DNA from: Eutreptiella sp. 'Long Island Sound 2002'
Taxonomy: Eukaryota; Euglenozoa; Euglenophyceae; Eutreptiales; Eutreptiaceae
NCBI GenBank assembly: GCA_964036045.1
Contig: OZ038382.1
Span: forward strand, 77,413,918 to 77,477,917
DNA length: 64,000 nt
Direction: 5' to 3'
Part shown: piece by piece, positions 26,760-37,405 of the stretch
Position numbering within the stretch: the first letter of the stretch is position 1
How the letters are laid out: each line of letters opens with the position of its first letter
The notes under the pieces: model-generated
What the model saw: the letters and a program-made list of their open reading frames with translations, nothing else
Database searches by the model: none
Told to the model about the DNA's origin: nothing
Translations under genes and position numbers: made by a program

Positions 26760-29700
26760 GCTGTGTCTAAGAGCAGGGGGCGGGGTGCGGATGTCCCGTG
26801 GCTGGTGCGTTGGTGCGTTGGTGCGTTGCTCGGTGCGGGGGCGGTGGATGGGCATCCCCGGGGGGGGCGCCTTCCAGTGTTGCGAGGGGCGTCCGGTGTT
26901 AGGCGCTGTCCCTCCCCCGGCCGCTCGTCCTCCGGAGCGTGCAGCCAGGGTTCCGCGACCCGCGTGTCCCGGGCGCGGTCGGTGCGGGCAGTGGACCCTG
27001 CACCGGCCCCACAGCGTAGCACTTGCGGGCCGGCGTTGCTCGCTGTGGGGGTGGCGGAGGGGCGCCCCCGGGGGGGGTGCCTGCCACCGTTGTGAGGGGC
27101 GCCTGGTGTCAGGCGCTGTCCCTCCCCCGGCCGCGCTCGCCCCCCGTAGCGTGCAGCCAGGGTTCCGCGACCCGTGTGTCCCGGGCGCGGTCGATGCGGG
27201 CGTGTGGACCCAGCACCGGTCCCACAGCGTGCGCCCTTGCGGGCCGACGCTGCTCGCTGTGGGGCTGGCGGAATGGCGTCCCCGGGGGGGGCGCTTTCCA
27301 CCGTTGTGAGGGGCGCCTGGTGTCAGGCGCTGTCCCTTCCCTGGCCGCTCGTCCTCCGGAGCGTGCAGCCAGGGTTCCGCGACCCGCGTGTCCCGGGTGC
27401 GGTCGATGCGGGCATCCGGACCCAGCACCGGCCCCACAGCGTGCGCCCTTGCGGGCCGGCGTTGCCTGCTGTGGGGGTGGCGGAAGGGCGTTCCCGGGGG
27501 GGTGCCTTCCACCGTTGTGAGGGGCGCCCGGTGTCAGGCGCTGTCCCTCCCCCGGCCGCGCTCGCCCTCCGTAGCGTGCAGCCAGGGTTCCGCGACCCGT
27601 GTGTCCCGGGCGCGGTCGATGCGGGCGTGTGGACCCAGCACCGGTCCCACAGCGTGCGCCCTTGCGGGCCGACGCTGCTCGCTGTGGGGCTGGCGGAATG
27701 GCGTCCCCGGGGGGGGCGCTTTCCACCGTTGTGAGGGGCGCCTGGTGTCAGGCGCTGTCCCTTCCCTGGCCGCTCGTCCTCCGGAGCGCGCAGCCAGGGT
27801 TCCGCGGCCCGTGTGTCCCGGGCGCGGTCGATGTGGGCGTGTGGACCCAGTACCGGCCCCACGGCGTGCGCCCTTGCGGGCCGGCGTTGTTCGCTGTGGG
27901 GGTGGCGGAAGGGCGTCCCCAAGGGGGGCTGCCTTCCACCGTTGTGAGGGGCGTCTGGTGTCAGGCACTGTCCCTCCCTCGGCCGCTCGTCCTCCGGAGC
28001 GTGCAGCCAGGTTCCGCGACCCGCGTGTCCCGGGCGCGGTCGATGCGGGCAGTGGACCCAGCACCGGCCCCACAGTGTGCGCCCTTGCGGGCTGACGCTG
28101 CTCGCTGTGGGGGTGGCGGAAGGGCGTCCCCGGGGGGGGTGCCTTCCACCGTCGTGAGGGGCGCCTGGTGTCAGGCGCTGTCCCTCCCCCGGCCGCTCGT
28201 CCTCCGGAGCGTGCAGCCAGGGTTCCGCGACCCGCGTGTCCCGGGTGCGGTCGATGCGGGCGTGTGGACCCAGCACCGGCCCCACAGCGTGCGCCCTTGC
28301 GGGCCGGTGTTGCTCGCTGTGGGGGTGGCGGAAGGGCGTCCCCGGGGGGGGTGCCTTCCACCGTTGTGAGGGGCGCCTGGTGTCAGGCGCTGTCCCTCCC
28401 CCGGCCGCTCGTCCTCCGGAGCGTGCTGCCAGGGTTCCGTGACCCGCGTGTCCCGGGTGCGGTCGATGCGGGCGTGTGGACCCAGCACCGGCCTCACAGC
28501 GTGCGCCCTTGCGGGCCGGCGTTGCTCGCTGTGGGGGTGGCGGAAGGGTGTCCCCGGGGGGGGTGCCTTCCACCGTTGTGAGGGGCGCCTGGTGTTAGGC
28601 GCTGTCCCTCCCCCGGCCGCTCGTCCTCCGGAGCGTGCAGCCAGGGTTCCGCGACCCGCGTGTCCCGGGCGCGGTCGGTGCGGGCGTGTGGACCCAGCAC
28701 CGGCCCCACAGCGTGCGCCCTTGCGGGCCGGCGTTGCTCGCTGTGGGGGTGGCGGAGGGGCGCCCCCGGGGGGGGTGCCTGCCACCGTTGTGAGGGGCGC
28801 CTGGCGTCAGGCGCTGTCCCTCCCCCGTCCGCTCGTCCTTTGGAGCGCGCAGCCGGGGTTCTGCGACCCGTGTGTCCCGGGTTCGGTCGATGCGGGCGTG
28901 TGGACCCAGCACCGGCCCCACAGCGTGCGCCCTTGCGGGCCGGTGTTGCTCGCTGTGGCGGTGGCGGAAGGGCGTCCCCGGGGGGGGTGCCTTCCACCGT
29001 TGTGAGGGGCGCCTGGTGTCAGGCGCTGTCCCTCCCCCGGCCGCTCGTCCTCCGGAGCGTGCAGCCAGGGTTCTGTGACCCGCGTGTCCCGGGTGCGGTC
29101 GATGCGGGCGTGTGGACCCAGCACCGGCCCCACAGCGTGCGCCCTTGCGGGCCGGCGTTGCTCGCTGTGGGGGTGGCGGAAGGGCGTCCCCGGGGGGGGT
29201 GCCTTCCACCGTTGTGAGGGGCGCCTGGTGTCAGGCGCTGTCCCTTCCCCGGCCGCTCGTCCTCCGGAGCGTGCAGCCAGGGTTCCGCGACCCGTGTGTC
29301 CCGGGTGCGGTCGGTGCGGGCGTGTTGACCCAGCACCGGCCCCACAGCGTGCGCCCTTGCGGGCCGGCGTTGCTCGCTGTGGGGGTGGTGGAAGGGCGTC
29401 CCCGGGGGGGGGTGCCTTCCACCGTTGTGAGGGGCGCCTGGTGTCAGGCGCTGTCCCTCCCCCGGCCGCTCGTCCTCTGGAGCGTGCAGCCAGGGCTCCG
29501 CGACCCGCGTGTCCCGGGCGCGGTTGATGTGGGCGTGTGGACCCAGCACCAGCCCCACAGCGTGCGCCCTTGCGGGCCGGCGTTGCTCGCTGTGGGGGTG
29601 GCGGAAGGGCGTCCCCGGGGGGGCTGCCTTCCGCTGTTGTGAGGGGCGCCTGGTGTCAGGCGCTGTCCCTCCCCCGGCCGCTCGTCCTCCGGAGCGTGCA

Positions 29701-30960
29701 GCTAGGGTTCCGCGACCCGCGTGTCCCGGGTGCGGTCGATGCGGGCGTGTGGACCCAGCACCGGCCCCACAGCGTGCGCCCTTGCGGGCTGGCGTTGCTC
29801 GCTATGGGGGTGGCGGAAGGGCGTCCCCGGGGGGGGTGTCTTCCACCGTTGTGAGGGGCGCCTGGTGTCAGGCGCTGTCCCTCCCCCGGCTGCCCGTCCT
29901 CCGGAGCGTGCAGCTAGGGTTCCGCGACCCGTGTGTCCCGGGTGCGGTCGATGCGGGCGTGTGGACCCAGCACCGGCCCCACAGTGTGCGCCCTTGCGGG
30001 TCGGCGTTGCTCGCTGTGGGGGCGGCAGAAGGGCGTCCCCGGGGGGGGTGCCTTCCACCGTTGTGAGGGGCGCCTGGTGTCAGGCGCTGTCCCTCACCCG
30101 GCTGCTCGTCCTCCGGAGCGCGCAGCCAGGGTTCCGCGACCCGTGTGTCCCGGGTGCGGTCGATGCGGGCGTGTGGACCCAGCACCGGCCCCACAGCGTG
30201 CGCCCTTGCGGGCCGGCGTTGCTCGCTGTGGGGGTGGCGGAAGGGCGTCCCCGGGGGGGGTGCCTTCCACCGTTGTGAGGGGCGCCTGGTGTCAGGCGCT
30301 GCCCCTCCCCCGGCCGCTCGTCCTCCGGAGCGTGCAGCCAGGGTTCCGCGACCCGTGTGTCCCGGGTGCGGTCGATGCGGGCGTGTGGACCCAGCACCGG
30401 CCCCACAGCGTGCGCCCTTGCGGGCCGGCGTTGCTCGCTGTGGGGGTGGCGGAAGGGCGTCCCCGGGGGGGGCTGCCTTCCACCGTTGTGAGGGGCGCTT
30501 GGTGCCAGGCGCTGTCCCTCCCCCGGCCGCTCGTCCTCCAGAGCGTGCAGCCAGGGTTCCGCGACCCGTGTGTCCCGGGTGCGGTCGATGCGGGCGTGTG
30601 GACCCAGCACCGGCCCCACAGCGTGCGCCCTTGCGGGCCGGCGTTGCTCGCTGTGGGGGTGGCGGAAGGGCGTCCCCGGGGGGGGCTGTCCTCCACCGTT
30701 GTGAGGGGCGCCTGGTGCCAGGCGCTGTCCCTCCCCCGGCTGCCCGTCCTCCGGAGCGTGCAGCCAGGGTTCCGCGACCTGCGTGTCCCGGGTGCGGTCG
30801 GTGTGGGCGTGGGGGCCCGGCACCGGCCCCACAGCGTGCGCCCTTGCGGGCCGGCGTTGCTCGCTGTGGGGGTGGCGGAAGGGCGTCCCCGGGGGGGGTG
30901 CCTTCCACCATGGTGAGGGGCGCTTGGGGTCAGGCGCTGTCCCTCTCCCGTCTGCCCGCC
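26760..30960 (-). repeat. Array of about 20 tandem 212-bp monomers, LINE-A 5' region
   Basis: The GAGGGGCG anchor recurs at 26884, 27094, 27308, 27519, 27733, 27946, 28156, 28368, 28580, 28792, 29004, 29216, 29429, 29641, 29853, 30065, 30277, 30490, 30703 and 30915: 19 intervals averaging 212 bp. Copies are nearly identical in the middle and more diverged at both edges. Each has a 7-bp hairpin (GCGCCTG, GTGT, CAGGCGC; some copies mutated). The array ends about 10 bases before the ORF1 ATG in element sense. The layout parallels the promoter monomers of mouse L1, so a promoter role is likely. Because 212 is not a multiple of three, long open frames on both strands across the array are chance. 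Confidence 0.9.
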
Positions 30961-32031
30961 CACTGCCTGGTGGGTTGCCGGGGTTCGTTGGGTGTGTGCG
31001 GTGTGTGTGGTGCCTGTGCCGTGCGTGTCGTGGTGCGTGGTGCTGCTCTTTTCTTGGTCCTCCGGTGCTCCCCTCTCCGGTGTCTCGCTGCGGTGTTGTG
31101 CTCGCCGTGTGCCTGCCGTGTCCCCTCCTCTGTGTGCGCCCCTTGCTCGTTCGCTGGCTACCCCTTGTTCCTTTCGCGGCTTCGTTGCTCTTTACCCTTT
31201 CCTCTACCCCTCTCCCTGGCATGCACTTTTTCCCTGCCTCCGCTTTGTTGCGTGTCTCTGTCTTTTTCCTTGTCGGCCCGGGCTTCCTCTTTTGAACCTG
31301 CGTAGGGAGAGAAGGGTGCGTAAACGAGCGTGCGGCGGCGGCGGTTTTGTCGCGACACGGCACCTCGAGCTGGCTGGTACGTCATGCGACATTCGTGTGC
31401 GACCGGCTTGTGTGTAGGTTTATCGCCCCACTTGCTCCCGGCTTGTTTCCACCCCTTTGGTCGCTACCTTTTCTCGTCGCCCGTTCCGCGCGCGCGGCGT
31501 GACGTGCAACATACCTGCCTCTTTCCCCACTACCTTAACGTGTCCTAGTCCTCCCGCCTTGTCGGGCGTTCGCTTATGTGTGACGACGGCACGACGCAAT
31601 ACTTGCCTAAGCGTCTAAGACAACCCTACTTTAACGCCCGGACGACGCAGACACGAGCATACGCTTCTCTTCGGGACCTGTGAGGATAGAACATGGGTGC
31701 GTGCACGTGTGTCCGTTGGGACCCGGCACTCGCCGGCGCTATGCTATTTGTGTGTTTCCTCTTCTTGTCCCCCTCCCTGGCTATTTGTGTGTTCTAACCC
31801 ACGCAACTCCGCGGTTGGCGACGTGGCACGACATGGTAACATACTTTTGTTCTTGGTGGCGGTGTGTGGCTTGTCTACTATTCGTTTGCATGCGGCGGCA
31901 TACCTTTTGTTCCCTTTCGCTCCCTTTCGCCTCCTACATAAGCGGGCGTGCGGGTGGGCGGTGGGCACGTCTCGGTTACGTAGCGTAGCGTGGCAACATA
32001 CTTGGACCCCACTAGTCACGTGTGTATGCTT

Positions 32032-32070
<39 letters not shown>

Positions 32071-32965
32071 TGTTGTGCTTTACCTCGGTGGTCTTTCTGT
32101 TCCTCCTTGTTTGTCCCTTCATACCATGTTGCTCGCCCGTGGCGGTGTTGGCCTTGCGGCGTTCCGGGCATGCGCGTGCGGGCATACCCTTCTTTCCCTA
32201 TGCGAGCGGGGGTGAGCATAGGCGTTCCTTCGGTGCCACCTCTTGTTGGTTTTCCTTGCCGGTGCGGTTTTCGTTGCGCTTTTCGTGGCGGCGCACTTTG
32301 GCGTTGCTTATCGCGTTACTTGTTTTGCGCTTGTTACGGCGTCATGCACACAACGTATGGCACATAACATACTTGCTTTCCGGCGGCCGGTGGCGTTGTT
32401 GTTGCTTGTGTGTATTTTTTTCATGCACGACATTCAACATACTTGGGTACATGTGCGGCCTCTTGCTCTTTTTGTTGTGCTCCCCTTCGCGCGTATTTCC
32501 TACATCAGCGGGCTTGCATTGCTTGGTCGTGTACTTGTGGTATATCTCTCCACCGTGGTGCGGTTCGTTACCTATTTATTCTCCTTGTCTACCTCTTTCC
32601 GCGTTGTGCTTGTTTCGTTGGTTTTTCGCGGTGCGCGGCACATAACATACTTGCTTGTCGGTGGCCGGTGGCGTTGTTGTTGTCTATGTGTGGGTTGTTT
32701 TGGGGCGCGCACAAGTCCCTAGCGCCTAGGGCATGCACTTTGCTAGGTGGTTTGGGGCAAGCAACGCTCAGTTTCTTCGCCGTCGCGACTCTATTGTTCG
32801 TCTTTTTCGGTGAGTGTCCTATATTTTGCGACCTCGCGAAACAGCGGCGTAAAATTGTTGGGGGGGTTTCTGAGGTCGGAAAAGACAATTTTTCGCTTTA
32901 TTTCTGCTGGCAGTGGGTCTTTTTCTCGTTATTTTATTTTTCTTCTGCTGCGATCGCGCGACGAC
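30961..32965 (-). other. 5' leader of LINE-A upstream of the monomers
   Basis: About 2 kb with no credible gene. It contains a 36-base T run on the plus strand (32034-32069; A run in element sense) and a scattered motif (A)ACATACTTG at about 31508, 31837, 31993, 32367, 32437 and 32643. A longer block, CATAACATACTTGC plus GGCCGGTGGCGTTGTTGTTG, occurs twice (near 32360 and 32640). This suggests a second, older monomer type. The element starts at 32965. Confidence 0.5.
32034..32069. repeat. 36-base T homopolymer
   Basis: Uninterrupted T on the plus strand, A in the sense of LINE-A. It lies in the leader and not at the 3' end, so it is not the element's tail. It could mark an older retroposed insert within the leader. 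Confidence 0.8.
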
Positions 32966-32974
32966 CAAGAGAAG
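32966..32974. repeat. Right target-site duplication of LINE-A
   Basis: CAAGAGAAG, the partner of 8943-8951, in the Ty3-A RT coding context (DQEK here, EQEK on the left). Confidence 0.8.
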
Positions 32975-33312
32975 CTCATGTGTGGACCCAAGAATAGCTA
33001 AATGTTCCTCCAAAGTGTGGAATACTGTCGTTCTATCTTGGAAGATGGGACAAAAAGACCTGCCCCAGGCAACATCACTGCCCTCCAGCTCTGGGAAAGG
33101 CCTAAAACCATCACGCAGCTTCGTGCCTTTCTAGGCTGCTGCAATTATTATCAGGAGTACCCTCTACGCCAAGTACTCTGGTCCCTTGACAAAGTTACTC
33201 AAGGTCGGCAAAGTAGAAGGAAAGAAGGGACCTCAAGTGAAGCTCAAGTGGACGCCAGAATGTGAAGAGGCTTTCACTGGTCTCAAGGAAGCACTCGCAA
33301 ATGTGGTTACAT
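32975..33312 (+). pseudogene. Reverse transcriptase thumb/connection, Ty3-A
   Basis: This continues the RT cut at 8951. After GPKNS and a TAA come MFLQSVEYC, ILEDGTKRPAPG and KTITQLRAFLGCCNYYQ, the thumb segment of Ty3/gypsy RTs. A frameshift after NYYQEY moves the frame; the shifted frame gives SGPLTKLL, VKLKWTPECEEAFTGLKEAL, which leads into RNase H. Stops and the shift confirm decay. Confidence 0.8.
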
Positions 33313-33563
33313 GAACGACTCCGCAGTTCGATGGACGACCTTTTTATATTTGTACAGACACCAGTCGTTACGCCATTGGTTCTACGATCGAACAAATCGA
33401 GGACGAAGGTCACCATTACCCCCTGGCTTTCTGGTCTCGCAAGCTTACTACAAGACAGCAAAATTGGAGTCCAAGGGAAGGAGAAGCCTATGCAATCCTC
33501 TGTTCCCTAGGGCGCTATGAGGGCTGGATCATGGGTCATCGCGTGGAAGTACTTACATGATTG
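33313..33563 (+). pseudogene. RNase H of Ty3-A, truncated
   Basis: An open stretch with PFYICTDTSRYAIGST (first catalytic Asp), HHYPLAFWSRKLTTRQQNW and EGEAYAILCSLGRYEGW (catalytic Glu), then RVEVLT and a TGA exactly where the next catalytic Asp (TDH) should be. No recognisable RNase H or integrase follows. Confidence 0.75.
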
Positions 33564-34189
33564 GATTTCCATCATTGGGATCATCATCATGATGAGGATT
33601 TGACCTGAATTGGCTATGAATGAGAACTGGATTTCCGTTCAGCACAACACAAATTTTCTATCGACATTGGATTGGACCTATTGTGGCTCGTTACCCAGTT
33701 CGCCGTCTTCAATCTGTGTGTAATTCACCGATTTTGTTCTCAATCCAGTCACAATTTGCACCATAATCTGGTAGATGGTCCCATGCCTGCACATGACACA
33801 GACCAGTTTCATATATCTTGGAATCCATGCAGGGATACCCTATTTTTTGGACGCCCGACGACATGTCAACACTCGATTTGTGTTTTCTGACAGTGAGATG
33901 TCAGATCCTGAATTCATCATGAATCATGGATCTTGATCATACATGTACATGCTTGGCTCAGAAATTCAATTTTCGAGTTTTTGAGCTTAAACGACGCTGT
34001 TTGTGTGTGCCCTAAGGTACCAATGTGTTTCATTCAAGTCAATGGCCATCGCGAAGCACAGATCTCAGCACAGATTTCCTCAATTCAGCTCAATTTCTCA
34101 CATTTTGACATAGATTAGTCGGTTTTTGACCACTTTTGGCGTTTTTTTCACTACACCTGACACAGCCTAACATACCGACGTATATTTCC
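33564..34189 (+). other. Noncoding end of Ty3-A; integrase absent
   Basis: About 630 bases, AT-richer, without a supported gene. A full Ty3 element would have the end of RNase H and an integrase of over 1 kb here. Their absence points to an internal deletion. Confidence 0.5.
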
Positions 34190-34199
34190 AGGAGGGGGG
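34190..34199 (+). promoter_or_regulatory. Polypurine tract of Ty3-A
   Basis: AGGAGGGGGG immediately before TGTAAC, the first bases of the 3' LTR. It is the primer for plus-strand cDNA. Confidence 0.85.
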
Positions 34200-34682
34200 T
34201 GTAACGGCATCAGTGTGACAGCACTGAATTTATACATCAATGTGATCAGAATTTCAATGATTCTCAGATGTAAATTAGTGCAGCAAACTTTCCGCTTGTT
34301 TTCAGGTTTTCCTTTTGCCGCCAGATGTCGCCCGTGAGCGCGCGTCCAGTCGCATTTGTCATTCGTGATTTCCAAATCGGAATTCTTTAAATTATTTCGA
34401 ATGATTTCGTAATGAGTCATTATGTTCGATGAATGCGCAATGAAATTCTATGTCTGCTCCAATTTTGTGGACCAGGCATTTCCACTATTCATATTCCATC
34501 ATTGAGTTCAATGACCCTCGTAGCGCATTGAATATGTCACTCCTAGAGGCTGGATATGGGTCTGGAGATGGTCAGTCAGGTTCTGAGATATCAGGGGCAG
34601 TGTCGGGCGTTACAACCTCTGGGGCATCAAGGCTACAGGCTTCGCAGTAACAAGAAAGATCCGTCACTACACAGCGGTTACA
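34200..34682 (+). repeat. 3' LTR of Ty3-A
   Basis: 483 bp with inverted ends TGTAAC and GTTACA. It aligns with 3177-3657. It follows the polypurine tract and is closed by the GCCCA duplication. Confidence 0.9.
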
Positions 34683-34687
34683 GCCCA
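34683..34687. repeat. Right target-site duplication of Ty3-A (GCCCA)
   Basis: Partner of 3172-3176. Beyond it the minus-strand RT of Ty3-B1 begins. Confidence 0.85.
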
Positions 34688-35603
34688 ACAACCCCAAAGA
34701 ATTCAGTTTTTCCTTGATCCCCTGAAACTGAGCTTCCAAGGTACAGTCTTCTTGGTCAAGTCCGTGAGGAGGTGGCTACTGTAGGTGAAAGTGGGGATGT
34801 GTCTTCTGTAAAAATTACAGGATCCCAGGAAAGCTCTGATGTCCTTGACGCCACGGGTCTTGTCATCACGGACTGTCGCCTTTAAAATTGGGGACACTTT
34901 ATCCGTCACAGGTCTCCACCATCTCCATCCAACCTGGAAACCTAAATATTCAATTTCCTTCTGCATGAATTCACATTTTTGCAACTTCACGCGGGTATTG
35001 CATTCCTCACAAGTGCGCAAAACTTCCTCCACCAAACGTAAGTGATCATCAGCCTCATCGGTCCTCAATAAGCATCGTCTATATAGACTTCAATGATGGC
35101 CCCCTTTTTCAGCAGTACCTGCACCGTAGGTTTCAGCTTCAAACAGGCCACAACCTGGTTCATGAGCTCCTGGAACGTTGCCGGAGCGTTTGTCAACCCA
35201 AACCGCATGACTCTCCATTTGAACACTTGACCTTTAGCAGCAATAAATGCTGATAGATCCTGCGCTCATTTTTTTAACCCCACTTGCCAGAAGCGACTGC
35301 GCTTATCGAACTTGGATTTGAAACGGCAATGAGCGGCTCTTTCCAGCGCTTGTTCCAAACATGGCTGACTCTCTGAATGGTTCTTGGTGAGCTTGTTCAG
35401 CTTCCCTTAGTGCACAGCCAGCCTTTTGGCGTTGCTACCTGGTTTGTCTACCAAGAAACACGGGGAGCAGTGCTTTGGATACTCTGCCTGCTGATATTTT
35501 TCAGCGAGATCGGCTGCAATGCATTCAGTAATCTGACGCATTCTTTCCTCACTGTTGGCCTTGCTAGGTGGAAATGGCTTCGAATGCACTGTGGTATTTT
35601 TGT
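34688..35603 (-). pseudogene. Reverse transcriptase of Ty3-B1
   Basis: Minus-strand fragments in order: EYPKHCSPCFLVDKPGS, FKSKFDKRSRFWQVGL (motif A), WRVMRFGLTNAPATFQELMN (motif B), VYIDDAY (YIDD at 35085-35074, intact), then EYLGFQVG, VKDIRAFLGSCNFYRRHIP and SSHLLTDLTKKT of the thumb in the 34703-35068 frame. At least three stops or shifts separate the parts. The last codons join the RNase H at 3171 across Ty3-A. Confidence 0.85.
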
Positions 35604-35604
35604 G

Positions 35605-36303
35605 TTAGTCCATCAATTCGAAGTCCATGGTAAGCAACTTCTCACATGAACCATGTGCCATCAACGGTCCAAAAGCCACCTTCCTTCGGCGTAGAACTTC
35701 TTGAGGTTTGGAAGGTAAATTTTTGATCTTCTCCTGGAAATTATATGCGGCTGCCAAATTTGATTTCCCATACTCGTCCCTGGATACAGAGTAACACTCA
35801 CTGAGTAGGGCCGAAATGTCCTGATAAACATCATCGCCATCCACGATAATGCGGTTGTCATCCAGATATTGATAGAACAAATCGGTTTCATCTCTCTCAA
35901 CGCTCCTGCCCGTGAACTCGTTGTAATGGCTCTTCCATCTGTCCTTGAGCTTTAGCGTTTGTTGTTTCCCAGATATCTGGAAGATACAGAGCTCAATGTC
36001 CTCCTTCAAAGAACGTAAGTGGTCCTTCGAGACCGCCCATCCACGTGCGTTGGCAATTGTTGCCTTGTCCTCCTCGACTTGCATGGTCACGCCATACTCT
36101 TGCATAGCGTGTAGGGCCAGACAAGACATGGTCAAATTTTGTACATCTCCCATGACTGAATCTTCGAGATCGACTTCGCTCAGTAAGTCCTCCATTTGGT
36201 CCGAACAATCTTCGTGGATGCTCGGGAATGGGTCGTACCTCAGGGGCTGAGCGATATTGAGATCCACCAGATAGCCGTCTTCACTGACTCCATCCCATTG
36301 CAC
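35605..36303 (-). pseudogene. Linker protein segment of Ty3-B1 before RT
   Basis: A 233-residue frame, acidic and rich in Asp/Glu and Tyr, with DETDLFYQYLDDNRIIVDG and DRWKSHYNEFTG. I recognise no family. It lies between the Dam-like domain and RT and ends just before the RT start. Its length and intact frame suggest a real domain of the polyprotein. Confidence 0.5.
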
Positions 36304-36505
36304 TTCTGCAGGTTCCTCACTGACCTCTTCCCACTGAATGTTGACCTTGTCAACTTCAGCATCTCGAACGCAAGCGTCCTGTTAATCATCTGATTCCGTT
36401 GGGGGGTGAATTTCTTTGACTTCAGACATGTCCTCCGGTGTTATTTGCAGGTGTATTGTGCCCGTATCGCTTCAGTAGATCAGACCAGGTTAAACCACGG
36501 TTCAC

Positions 36506-37399
36506 TCAATGGAGAAACTTGATTACTTGGGGATACAGTTCATCCAATGAAACATCACAATCATTGCCATCGATGAGAGTTGCAATTCTTCCCCAGCGTG
36601 GGGCTGGTAATGGGCTGGTCGCCTTATCTGGGAGATACAGGGGTACATCTGGGATAGGTACACGAACTTTCATCATGCGGTCCAAAAATGGTCGCCAAGC
36701 AGCAGCTTTCCCGGTTTGGCCCCAATCAGGACAAATAACCACGACTTGCGCTCGGTCGGGCGGGGCCTTGGGAACCATCTTCTCGAGGTGTGACCACGGG
36801 GGTTTGGCCCAGCATAACTGAAAGTCGTGCCAGTTGTAGGCATAACATGAGTTGAGAGGAGTGCAATACAACGGTTGGGTCTGATTTTTGGCGTTGGCGT
36901 ACAAGTCCACGGGGGGTCTCAAATCACCAAGGTCGATCAGGACTTGCTCCCTCATTGAAGATAACAAACTGTAGGCTTCTCTCTGGGAAATTCTCAAAGA
37001 TCCTTGAGCAGTCAGCAATCCGTTTTCTGCTTCCTTGTGACGGGACGTTTTAGATAGCGATACCAAGGATAATTCATCAGTCTCTGGATTTTTGACAATT
37101 AGTCTCGATGGAGTGAAAATCAAACCCAGAATTGTCTTGGCGTTTTGACGGATGAAATTCATGCCTAGACATACCTGAAAAGCTGAAGTCTCCATAACGA
37201 TACAAACATGAGGAAGATTGAAATTGCCCATGCACACATCGGCGGAGTTTTCTCTTTTACTGTACGTGTGGTGCCCATCTCCCACCTTCACTGCACAGTA
37301 ACTCTTGTGATTCGGATCTGACACCAATGATGAAGCCACAATGGAATCGGTTGCACCAGTATCCAAAACAGCGTCACACATGTCCTCCTCCAAAACCAC
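36506..37399 (-). pseudogene. Aspartic protease and Dam-like methyltransferase domain, Ty3-B1
   Basis: A 297-residue open frame. Residues 1-130 are a retropepsin: AVLDTGATDSIV (DTG within 37349-37363), VCMGNFNLP, VCLGMNFIRQN. Residues of about 165-280 are the Dam-like domain: VDLYANAKNQTQP, WHDFQLCWAKPPW (KPPW within 36794-36808, where the family has NPP[YFW]), VVVICPDWGQT, WRPFLDRM, VPLYLP and RWGRIATLIDG. The first residue of the catalytic motif is Lys in place of Asn/Asp, which argues against active methylation in this copy. The continuous frame shows that the two domains are made together. Confidence 0.7.
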
Positions 37400-37405
37400 G
37401 GGTAG

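Larger units (their letters stand above)
8952..32965 (-). mobile_element. LINE-A, giant non-LTR retrotransposon (about 24 kb)
   Basis: All 24,014 bases between the two CAAGAGAAG copies read as one minus-strand element: a 2-kb 5' leader, about 20 tandem 212-bp monomers, ORF1, ORF2 and ORF3 without internal damage, a roughly 4-kb 3' region and a heptamer tail against the target duplication. Base composition is strongly GC-rich, unlike the flanking LTR elements. Endonuclease, RT and RNase H in ORF2 place it among APE-type LINEs. A cysteine-protease-like domain is also known from the algal Dualen family. Most LINEs known to me are 3-9 kb, so the size is exceptional. Intact ORFs suggest recent insertion. 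A caveat is that an undetected nested insertion could inflate the length. Confidence 0.8.
3177..34682 (+). mobile_element. Ty3-A LTR retrotransposon carrying nested LINE-A
   Basis: The boundaries are well fixed: GCCCA duplication, 5' LTR (3177-3657), a tRNA-iMet-like primer site, gag, protease, Dam-like domain, RT, RNase H, polypurine tract (34190-34199), 3' LTR (34200-34682), GCCCA. Removing LINE-A and one CAAGAGAAG leaves about 7.5 kb. The RT is cut between EQEK at 8951 and its continuation at 32966. Many stops and frameshifts make it inactive. The LTRs differ at roughly 8-10 percent of positions by eye, so the insertion is not recent. I see no integrase between RNase H and the polypurine tract, so an internal deletion is likely. 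It sits inside Ty3-B1 in opposite orientation. Confidence 0.9.

Noticed and set aside
26760-30960. Monomer array considered as a CRISPR or centromeric satellite
   Set aside because: There are no unique spacers, the unit is 212 bp, and the array sits inside the LINE target duplications directly before ORF1. CRISPR does not fit eukaryotic nuclear DNA.
26800-31300. Many long open frames on both strands across the monomer array (for example 29868-30911 and 30145-31305)
   Set aside because: They are translations of a 212-bp tandem repeat in GC-rich DNA. The period is not a multiple of three and equivalent frames are open on both strands, so they are not genes.
33940-33975. TTGGCTCAG near 33952 considered as a dinoflagellate spliced-leader relic
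   Set aside because: Only the last few bases resemble the leader and it is a single occurrence; this is too short to support a taxonomic claim.
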